This document shows, piece by piece, positions 56,257-64,000 of a stretch of 64,000 nucleotides of DNA. Both the position numbers and the translations under genes were made by a program. The notes beneath the pieces were generated by a model, which was not told the origin of the DNA, made no database searches, and worked only from the letters and a program-made list of their open reading frames with translations. Position 1 is the first letter of the stretch. Each line of letters starts with the position of its first letter. This stretch comes from Symsagittifera roscoffensis (taxonomy: Eukaryota; Xenacoelomorpha; Acoela; Convolutidae), in the NCBI RefSeq assembly GCF_963678635.1, contig NC_087070.1, forward strand, positions 54,166,617 through 54,230,616. Reading direction: 5' to 3'.

Positions 56257-58520
56257 TTAATTAGCAAATCTTAAGGCAGTTGTAGAGTTGTAGTTTATGC
56301 CAGCGGCTATTAACCAGTCCACGCCTGTTATTGAGTACAGTCCGTTGACAGACAATCTCGCTCCATTCAATATCCTCATGGCATCTGCTGCAAAGTTCAC
56401 CGTCTGAAGGTTCAGTTTCATCAGATACTCTTTGTACATAAGCCAGGATGAAGGTATGGGCCTCGACCACATCAAAGAGCTCCTATCTGGGCGTCGCTCC
56501 TCTCGACTGGTGCTTGTCGTCTCTGATCTCGTATCCGATTTAGAGGTGCTGGTCATCTCAGCGATCGGATCGACAGGTACTAATCTTCGCCAAGGGATGA
56601 TGGTTCTTCTCATTGGTGCTTCCCCCAATCGATCTTGTACATCTGTCTTTTGCCCTGGCTCGCTAGAGCTTTGCGGCCTATAGGTCGTCACGGCTGGGAC
56701 CCTTCCCAATCGTGTTTCTAAGTAAGGAGGCACAAAGGTTGAAATTGCCTGTTCATTCGTGGTTTCTTCCTTCTTCAGCACTCCCGTGTCAAAGAGCTTG
56801 ACTTCCATTTCGTCCAGTCGCTCTCGGAAGACTCTGTTCAACCAGGCTTGTCCTTCAATGCTATCAAAGTGGATCCTATCAGTGGTTAGTCTGGCCTGAT
56901 CCATAGCTCTCAGCTCGTGTTCAATGTCCATAAGGATCATCCGTCCAGCATTCCGACTCGCAAGGTTTCTCAGGATGTTGTTCCACCTGATGACTCCTTC
57001 ATTGTGTCTTCTTCCTTTTGCTGTCAACGTCTTTGGGCTCATGGGTACGGTGCAGACGGTCAGTACCGCGCATTTGTTCTTCTACCAGATAGTAGTAAAT
57101 AGGCATACCATCATTAACTCCCATCGTGCCTCTTCCTCATCTGAGCCTCTTGATACATATTTCGTCCCTATTAGGATCATTATATTAGGGATCCTCCCTG
57201 GGTTCATCAGCTCCACCATCCGAAATAGCTGGGCTATCGTTGCAACCTCCAAAGGCCATCACCGTAGTGATCCAGTAGGTCCTCAAATTCTGGAGCACTC
57301 CCACCAAGCTATCACCCAGTATCAGATGTGATGTCCCAAGTCGCGGTTGCTGCAGGTTTACTGTTGGGCTCCAAGTCGATCGATTGAAGCAGGCTCTCGA
57401 ATCCGTGTCCGGAACTCCTGTGAAGCTATACTTCAACTGGTTGTTCTTCTGCACGTCAATCACTCGGGACACCTTCTTCACCGGCATTTCTCGTATCTTT
57501 CTGTCTGGGACCTTAGAGTTCTTTATCGGTAGCATTGCATCACTAACTCCCTCTCTGGTCATCATCTCTTGGGAGAGTTGTACTCTACCCGTGTCATCAA
57601 TTGATTCATTGGGTGCAATCACCCCGGAACCTGGCGCATTCCTATTAGCGACCAATCGTCCAGCTGTCTCTATCAACTTTCTCACCGTTTGCTCGACGAC
57701 TGGGTCACCTAGGGTGTCACTCGGGTCCGGGATTGTCACTCGACTAATTTTAGCCGGGAGTCGCGTCTCCGTCGTTTGACTCAACGCTCGAGGCGTCAAA
57801 AGTTCCATCGGGGACTGCCCACGAGGAATATTCCTTGTAGAAATCACTTTTTCCACGGCTGTCGTCATGCCCGCCGCTTTGATCGCTCTTTGTACTCTCG
57901 CCTCAAGCGCTCTATTTCTTCACTCTGTTTCTTGTTGCAATCCTCAAACTGTCTTTTCCACATGTCTCTATCTTCTTCTGTCCTGAGCTTGGTTTTGGTC
58001 ATTTCGTCTAGCTCCCTTCTGGTCTTCTCCAGTTCTTCTATCGTCCCATTAGGATGAACCTCCTCTTCTACTCTCACCCTCTTTGGTGGCCCAGCTGCTC
58101 TCAGTTTTGAACTAGACGAGGCGGCCTCGCTGTTCATTTCCTGATGCATCTTCCTCAGTCCAGGCCTAGGCTTGGTGGGCAAAGGCATCTCACCTGGTTG
58201 GTAAGGTCCTCCAACTTCCTAATCCAGGCTCGTTCGCCAAGTCACTTCCTGAGAGAGCCCCGTTTCTCCACCTCATTACACTCATGTTCGAACGGTCTAG
58301 TACTCCTCTTTCTCCGCATGCTGCCATCAAAAAGACTTCCGTGGGGCGGTCCCCGCGGTTATCATACCCCAAGATGTTTATTAAGGCGGCCAGCAACAAG
58401 ACTACCTCTGGGTCCTCCAGAGCGAAGTCTCGATCCATCAGCCGACGATAGACCATCTACCATCGGTCCCATATATGCCTCTGCCAGGTCCATCAATTCG
58501 TTCAATTTGAAATCGACCAT
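56257..58520 (-). pseudogene. Element B extra gene 1: coiled coil plus SGNH/GDSL-type hydrolase, frameshifted
   Basis: Starts at ATG 58520 (MVDFKLNELMDLAEAYMG). An N-terminal helical part (PEVVLLLAALINILGYDN) leads to a coiled coil (58188-57865: TRRELDEMTKTKLR, SEEIERLRREYKER) and a low-complexity linker. The SGNH domain runs from about 57330: block I SHLILGDSLVGVL with the nucleophile Ser, block II-like TVMAFGG, block III NIMILIGTKYVSRG (Gly present; Lys where Asn is usual), strand LTVCTVPMSP, strand RMILMDIEHE, and block V TTDRIHFDSIEG with the Asp-x-x-His pair. An Arg/Ser-rich region and a C-terminal fold (VNGLYSITGVDWLIAAGINY) follow. At least three frameshifts and stops break it. Predicted activity: ester or acyl hydrolase, possibly acting on carbohydrate acetyl groups or lipids; the substrate is unknown. 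Confidence 0.7.
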
Positions 58521-58911
58521 ATTCTTGCAGACTTGATTCTATTATCGATTAGATGAATTTTAATCAAGTGAATAATTAAACGATCAATCAGGATCTAGAA
58601 AAGAGCTTACGAATATCACATTTGTCAGCTTTACACCAATTTTAATTTAAATTTTTTTTTAAAACAGTCAGATGAAAAAAGATTTTGATCCTAAAGTTTA
58701 TTAAAGTCAATCCGTTTCTAAAATTTTGGAATTCGACCTAAGAATGAACAGTCCAAACTTTGGATCTAATCCTAAGATCGTCATTTGGTTATTCATGGTC
58801 ACTAATCCCTTCTTACTCAGGATCTTAATAACATAACACATAACAAAATTTAACACACATATCACACTTAACACATATTTTGTATGACGCCTTCCTGCAT
58901 GCAACCTAAAC
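58521..58911 (-). promoter_or_regulatory. Untranslated spacer with possible splice acceptor before the extra genes
   Basis: AT-rich ~390 bp with no frame, unlike the flanking GC-richer coding DNA. On the - strand a pyrimidine tract and CTCTTTTCTAG end near 58595, about 75 bases before the ATG of the SGNH protein. Retroelements often make downstream genes from spliced subgenomic RNA; this site is compatible with that but nothing proves it. An internal promoter is an alternative. Confidence 0.3.
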
Positions 58912-59206
58912 TCAGCCTATACTTAAAAAATATTTCTTATATAAGTATACTTGTATATTGGTATCATCTCCTTCGGTTTTTATGTATTTCATGCTTTCAC
59001 GATCTACATCTTGAATCGTGAAACTGGTCTCCTTTGAGTCCGACGTCATTTCGTTCAGCCATTCCAAGACACGCAGATTCGTCAACTCCTGTTCGTGGGG
59101 TTGCTGTTGCTCGTCGTCGAATTCTACCTCGGGTTTCGACCGGTCCTCGATCCATTCCTCATCGTGGTCATCAACTATGTCGATGTCTTGCGACACGGTT
59201 ATCCTT
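58912..59206 (-). pseudogene. Acidic C-terminal tail of element B Pol
   Basis: Frame of 94 codons, rich in Asp/Glu/Gln (DDEQQQPHEQEL), ending at 58912. It begins about 10 bases after the previous stop. Unknown function. Confidence 0.4.
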
Positions 59207-59810
59207 CTAGACCCACCACTTCTTACGCTCTATCCTGTCCTTCTTCAGATCTATCCTGTCCACTACGAAGTCATCTTCGTAAGGATATTTCTTCTTGGAT
59301 CTTGACGTGTCATTCTTGCGAGTCTGTATCGTAAACGGAAGATCTGGTTCCAAATTCTTGGAGACCTCCATTTGTTCGGGGTATTGCAAGTTCTCCTCCG
59401 CGTAGGGTAAGGTTTCTTCATCTGCCTCAAACACCTCGTTGGGATCCAGGTCCAGTGGTGGACTTGTTCCTTCCTCTACGACCTTATTTCCATCGTTCTT
59501 TTCCCTGGTGCCCTTCTCGTTGACCTCACAAGCAGGGTGCATCATCAGATGATCCCCCTCTTCCATGTCTGCAGGTATACACCAGTCTTCTGTCGATGGA
59601 TTGTGTGGCTTAATGTTCTCATAGTGGGCGGCTCGGCCAGTATTCAGTCTATAAAAGCGTCCCTCTTGGTGCACTTTCGTAATCATGAAGGGTCCACTCC
59701 CATTTTTTTAGGAGCTTTTTCGTTCCTTTTGGTGGTATAACGTTCTGAAATACCCATACGTAGTCTCCTACCGAGTAAGCTTTTGCACCAGCTGCTTTCT
59801 TATCGAACAT
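59207..59810 (-). pseudogene. int: Element B integrase C-terminus with GPY/F-like module
   Basis: A frame change after 59811 leads through a segment containing AKAYSVGDYVW and then (59686-59207) FMITKVHQEGRFYRLNTGRA followed by HYENIKPHN. This pattern (GPF/GPY strand, G-x-Y-x-L, H-x-x-x-L/I-K-P) is the GPY/F module at the end of gypsy and gamma-retroviral integrases. The rest is an acidic tail. No chromodomain was noticed. Confidence 0.7.
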
Positions 59811-60924
59811 TTACCTCTGCCTTGCCTGTGCCTGCTGAGTGTTCCGTCTACACAAGTCGTTTAACTCCTGTTGACGTCTAATCACATCCCTTACATAGAC
59901 CTGTGGAGACGTTTTCTTTCCCTCATACTCTGGGTAGAAGAAAGTCAAGGGCAAGGACTTCTCGTGTCCGGTTAACATCATTTGTGGACTAACTCCGGTG
60001 GTGGAGTGGTGCGTGCTGTTGTAAGCTCCCATCACCTGTGGAGGATATCTGTCCCAATCGGTCATGTATCTGGAACAATATACCCTCAGCATCGACACTA
60101 ACGTTCGATTCTGCCTTTCCACTTAGCTATTCGTCTGGGGATGGTATGTCGTGGAATGAGCCTAAGCCACCTGTGAACGTCTCATGAGAAGTGTTCCGTT
60201 GTCCGATTGAAACGTCATCGGACAAACATGTCTCGCCATCCACCTGTTGATTAGGTGATCGCACGTCTCTTCTGCTGAGGCAGTTATGCAAGGCACGGCC
60301 TCTGCATATTTCGTGAAGTGGTCTATCATGACCATGAGTTGATTGTAACCACTGTCTGTCATGCATATCTTCTGATGATCTATCTGCACCACCTCGTTAA
60401 ATTCAGATGACTCAATCGACTGCAAGGGAAATCGTAATTTCCTTGAATCCTTGACCTGTTGGCATGACAGACATGCTGTTACCCACTTCTCGCATGCCTT
60501 TTTCATTCGAGGCCACTCAAAGCGCTTCACGATCCTCTGGTATACTTTGTCAATTCCCTGATGGCCCATCTGATCATATGACCTGAATAGAAGTTCTGTC
60601 TGATAAAGTTGCGGCAACACTATCGCGTTATACTTGTACAGGACTCAAACTTCTTCTCTTCTCTTGCGTCACGATCCCGTCCTTGTTCAGATATAACCCT
60701 CCCTCTTTCTGCATAAAATACTGTCTCAGAATGCGGCAACTGTCTTCCTCCAGATCGCCTTTGTCCGGAGCACCATTTTCGATCCACTTTTTCAGGTTGC
60801 TAGTCATGCGGTCATTTCTCTGCGCTCTTAATAGGTCCGAGAGTCTGTATCTCAACTTCAAGTACGTCTTCATGACCCTCGTGTGACCATTCAGCTCATT
60901 GGGCTGATGCGTGTCTTTTTCCAT
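59811..60924 (-). pseudogene. int: Element B integrase: zinc-binding and DDE core, broken
   Basis: The first frame (60924-60628) is the helical lead-in. The second (60620-60162) has the zinc-binding domain, MGHQGIDKVYQRI and then CLSCQQVK (the first His position of HHCC reads Tyr in SYDQMGHQG), WPRMKKACEKW, and the core with IDHQKICM (first Asp) and FQSDNG (second Asp). A short replaced segment and two TAG codons follow (60162 to 60122). The third frame (60122-59811) has VERQNRTLVSML (the catalytic Glu), AYNSTHHSTTGVSP and LTGHEKSLPL. The enzyme would insert the DNA copy into the host genome. The stretch between second Asp and Glu is damaged, so it is inactive. Confidence 0.88.
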
Positions 60925-61304
60925 CTAATGCACCAAATCTTCGCCAACGGCTGTGTTTCTTGTTCGAACGGCTGAAGATCAGTCCTGACTACTTGTTTTT
61001 GTGGCAACAGACTTATCGAACGTTTCGATACCGCTATTGTTTCCAGGTCATCCGCTGCGTTGTCAAAGACTCTCTCACCTGGTCTGCGGTAGTGAACACT
61101 GTCAGGGTCTTGATATACCTTGAGATCCCTTGCTCTAGTCTCCACTAGTAGTGTGTGGATCGCTAGCTCTGACAGTTCCGATCCTGAGCTCGAGTTCCTG
61201 TCTGAGTAGGTGTCAAATCCTGAATTCCGGGAATTGTCATCTATTGAAGAGTCTGCGATGGAGCCTGTTACCTCTCCTGGGTCAGTTCTGTCCGTTCTGC
61301 TCAT
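60891..61304 (-). pseudogene. Element B Pol: Ser/Asp-rich linker before integrase
   Basis: Frame of 137 codons, starting MSRTDRTDPGEVTGS with a Ser/Asn/Asp-rich stretch, then TLLVETRARDLKVYQDPD. Low complexity, no domain. In gypsy elements a spacer commonly joins RNase H to integrase. Confidence 0.5.
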
Positions 61305-61898
61305 TCACCTGAACTCCCCGGACAAAATTTTAGCATCCAGTTCCTGTTCCTCATTAGGAACTTTCTCTGCTACATCAGGCTCCCCGGACAAACTTTTTTG
61401 TCCCGAATTTTGATCCTAAACTCGCCCTCTCTCCTCACCGTTTGTCTTCCCGGACAAATTACCTTGCTCCAGGCTTCGAATAACTTCCTCACCATCCTTC
61501 TGCTGTTCAACAAAGGTAACGGTTTTCTTTTGCGTGTCGTTCCCCTGTTCTTTCCGTTTGTAGGAAGTACTTGTTAAAACTTCTCGGGGTATCGAGGATA
61601 CTAGTTGCTGAACTATTGTCCTACAACCCTCTCGTTATCTTTGTGTTGTCATCTTGACGGCATGATCTTCACCTTCTCACTGACTGTCAGTGATGCCATA
61701 GCTGCTGCCCACTCGGGGTCATCTCTGTTCACTTCACTCTCTAACAGTCCACCAGCATCCGCATCACTTGCGGTGTGACCTGCACCATTTTATCCAATAA
61801 TGAGAGGCTATTTATGTTCATGCGAGAGAGTTCCTGCTGGACCAGGTTTGAGCGCAGCAACAGATCCAAGGGCACCGGGTCCTTCTTGGATAGAATTT
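61305..61898 (-). pseudogene. Element B Pol: decayed connection region
   Basis: An interrupted frame gives IKILSKKDPVPLDLLLRSN and MVQVTPQVMRMLVDC near 61900-61745, corresponding to the PIGIMLKSK segment of element A. Several stops follow. The DNA carries three spaced copies of CCCGGACAAA (plus-strand view, near 61317, 61381 and 61453). Confidence 0.5.
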
Positions 61899-62593
61899 TT
61901 ATCTCGGCTGCTTTTTCGAAGGTAACTCAGGATGTCCTGGAATTGGATGTCCAGACTTGTCCAACCATCTCGTCAAGGGAAGCACTTCATAAGTTTCTTT
62001 GTCCAGAAACGAGACCCCTTCCTTGATTTCTGCCTGATTGGCTTGCTTCTGTTCCAACCTTTCATAGAACTCGGTCTTCTTGCTAAGGCTGTCAGCGTTC
62101 TGGTGTTTGTCACGCATCCTGTGCTCGATCATCATGTGGTAGCCATCTAATCTTACTATCCATCTACCAATAGAACTCAGATCCATCGAGTATGTCTTCA
62201 ACCAGGATAACGCTCTGTTGTCCACGCGTAACTTAAAGGGAGCGCTCCCCAAGTATGCGCGGTACTTTTCCACGAACGTGATTACTGCCAACATTTCTGC
62301 TTCCTGTGCACCATAAGTCATCTCAGTGTCACGCAACACCTTGCTGCCATATGCAATGGGGCGGAGAACCGTTCTTCCATTCCATTCATGCTCCTGATGC
62401 AGTGTTCCTGAGATGGCTACTACTGATGCGTCTGTGTCAAGAACATACATGCCCATCTCTGTAGGCATGCCTAGCAACGGCGCTTCGCACAGTTCCCGCT
62501 TTATATTCTCGAAGGCAGCTTGAGCTTCTTCGCTCCATCGGAACTTCTTTCTTTGTTGCGCATCAGCTTCTGCATTGGATACACCTTGTCTGC
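61899..62593 (-). pseudogene. pol: Element B Pol: RNase H
   Basis: The main frame is 62477-61899, preceded by ~110 bases in another frame that match the tether seen in element A. YVLDTDAS, AEMLAV, RVDNRALSWLKTY and HQNADSLSKKTE supply the D-E-D-D catalytic set of gypsy RNase H. It is followed by the connection with YEVLPLTRWLDKSG. This copy has none of the three stops that element A shows in the same stretch, so the two elements decayed independently. Confidence 0.9.
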
Positions 62594-62986
62594 TTATCCT
62601 TTTATGAACTCACGGTAATAATTGGCAAACCCTAGGAAGCTCATGAGTTGTGTGTCCGTTCTGGGAGCCTTCCATGTCAACACAGTCTTTACTGCTTCCG
62701 GCTCCGGCCTCTCGCCATGCCTGTCCACCAATCTTCCTAGATACTTGATTGAATCCCTGAGGATTTCACATTTCGATGGTTTGCATTTCAAGCCTGCTCT
62801 TTTCATGCATCCAAAGACCTCATCAAGCCGATCAATGTGGTCTTCCAGGGTGGGTGTTGCTATGACCACGTCATCCATGTAACACATCACAAGATTCCCG
62901 TACATCTTCGTCACTCTGGTCAAGGCTTGAGCCATCAGTCTTTGAAAAGTGGCCTTTGCGTTGCACAAGCCGAAGGGCATCCTCTT
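62594..62986 (-). pseudogene. pol: Element B Pol: RT catalytic core
   Basis: In frame with the upstream part apart from one stop. KRMPFGLCNAKATFQRLM, NLVMCYMDDVVIATPTLE (catalytic Asp pair), KCKPSKCEIL, KYLGRLVDRHG and MSFLGFANYYREFIKG follow each other exactly as in element A. Stops after FIKG (TGA). Confidence 0.92.
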
Positions 62987-63980
62987 TCACTGGTACAACC
63001 CCAATTCACATGCGAATCCGGTCTTATCTCTGACCTTCTTCCGCAAAGGGACCTGCCAAAAGGCAGAACCCAAGTCCAGTGAGGTGAAGAACTTGGCATC
63101 ACCAAGTTTGGAGAGGCTCTCGTCTATTCGCTGTATCGGGTACGCATCTTTTATTGTCACCGCGTTCAAGTAGCGAAAATCGCAACAGAACCTAAGCTGC
63201 CCCCTCTTTTTTCCGCCATGACTACCCCGCAAGCCCCTATGGGGAACGGCGCCTTCCTCTAGTTCAATTTTGTGTTCGACGAAGTTACAAAAACCGATGT
63301 TCGCCTCATGTTTTGAAAATACATCCGCGTTCCGATTTAAAGCCGCCCGCAAGGATTCAAATTCTACCTCGCCTACTTTCCCTTTCAAGTGTTTTATTTC
63401 TGGCAAAACCGGTTTGTCAGATGCTAGTTCATATGACAAGGGGCGTTCCGGAAAATTCGAGCAGCTCGACAAGCCGTCGTTCGTTTCGGATTTCATTGAA
63501 AACACTTTATGAATAGATTTAAATTCATTAATTCTTTTTAAATTTATATCTTCATTGGCATGATAAGGGCAATCTTTCACACTATATCTCTTCAAGTTTT
63601 GTCTCATCATAGTCAGTCCTCATCGGCAAGGCGTAACCAAGTTTCTTTCCACGCTGGGTTGAAACCGTGGTGTCCAGTGTGTTCAATGACACACTGACAC
63701 ACAGTCCGTTTCGAGTTACCAAGAAGATCCGGCCTAAAATCACTGAACTTTGACTATTTGGATTCGGTACCGAACAAACCTGTTTAGTATCACTTAACGA
63801 ATTTGAATTTCTCATTCTAAAAGTTGCTACTACTGCTTGTCCTGGCTGTAGTTTTACTTTTCTGTCTAAAAAAACTGATACCTTGTTTTCGTCTGTTATT
63901 ATTCTATTAATTGGTTTCTTAACATACTTCCGATCCGGGTTTCTAATCCTTGTTAGACCGTTGTTCAAGTCAATCATCAC
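62987..63980 (-). pseudogene. pol: Element B Pol: protease-RT spacer and N-terminal RT, with deletion
   Basis: The first frame (63980-63582) contains RIRNPDRKYVKKP and QVCSVPNPNSQ, matching element A after its protease. A frameshift near 63600 leads into SCSNFPERP, DKPVLPEIKHLKGK and then CDFRYLNAVTIKDAYPI, KFFTSLDLGSAFWQV. About 30 codons of the RT start present in element A (from ARRMTPHKSD to SKSPW) are missing near 63240, with a frameshift, so the finger domain is disrupted. Ends at a TGA where element A has Trp (LGLFQW). Confidence 0.85.
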
Positions 63981-64000
63981 GTTAAAATTCTTGACAAAAA

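Larger units (their letters stand above)
50003..64000 (-). mobile_element. Element B: giant, decayed Ty3/gypsy-type retroelement with extra genes
   Basis: Read on the - strand from 64000: protease-RT spacer, RT, RNase H, connection, Ser-rich linker, integrase with GPY/F-like end, acidic tail, about 390 bp untranslated, then three further coding regions (SGNH hydrolase protein; a second large protein; a membrane-anchored protein). All are on one strand, share a GC-richer composition than the surroundings, and show the same kind and degree of decay, which argues that they form one unit of at least 14 kb. Gag and protease would lie beyond the right edge. The downstream genes have no reason to be host genes: no sign of long introns, and they are tightly packed behind pol. 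Confidence 0.75.

Noticed and set aside
57185-57270. GGCND taken as block III (GxND) of the SGNH domain
   Set aside because: It lies too close to the nucleophile block; ILIGTKYVSRG further on has the right distance and strand context, so GGCND was treated as block II-like.
50055-59740. + strand frames up to 140 codons across element B
   Set aside because: Antisense to the retroelement proteins, Ser/Leu-rich shadows without motifs.

Overview
This is a eukaryotic window, almost certainly from a marine invertebrate animal. The grounds are a very large sacsin-family gene with canonical GT-AG splice sites and a roughly 6 kb intron, LINE elements with an endonuclease-reverse transcriptase layout, hAT-like MITEs, and Ty3/gypsy-type retroelements of 10 kb or more. 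Most of the sequence is AT-rich; the gypsy elements are visibly more GC-rich. The species cannot be fixed from the sequence alone.

Layout. 1-6445: a decayed gypsy-type element on the + strand (element A): leader with a minisatellite, gag, protease, RT-RNase H, then a fragment of an SGNH-type hydrolase. It ends at a 200-base assembly gap (6446-6645). 6646-17238: 2.75 nearly identical tandem copies of a 3849-bp AT-rich unit with no recognisable gene. 17239-25674: intergenic DNA holding a decayed CR1/L2-like LINE on the - strand (about 18.66-21.11 kb), a ~200-bp tandem repeat (21.9-22.5 kb) and a ~1.07-kb foldback inverted repeat (23.2-24.3 kb).

25711-45670: a sacsin-like gene on the + strand. 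Exon 1 (25711-27826) carries the first HSP90-like sacsin repeat. A 6061-bp intron (phase 1 at both ends) holds at least three MITE-like elements. The giant exon 2 (33888-43927) carries two further sacsin repeats that resemble each other closely, a J-like region without HPD and the start of a HEPN domain. The last coding exon (HEPN C-terminus) lies in a 651-bp tandem duplication, so there is one truncated copy (44670-44974) and one complete copy (45321-45670), followed by AATAAA. A 5'-truncated LINE (- strand) with an (ACT)7 tail lies about 250 bp downstream.

50003-64000: a second gypsy-type element (element B, - strand), clearly related to A in its Pol protein and decayed by stops, frameshifts and deletions. 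It is unusually large. After protease/RT spacer, RT, RNase H, integrase and a GPY/F-like C-terminus it continues for about 8.5 kb with same-strand coding remnants: a coiled-coil plus SGNH/GDSL-hydrolase protein, a second large protein that may have an SGNH-like fold, and a long protein with a Cys-rich segment and a C-terminal membrane anchor, laid out like an envelope protein. Because element A carries an SGNH fragment too, the hydrolase is probably a resident gene of this retroelement family. This is the most promising undescribed system in the window.
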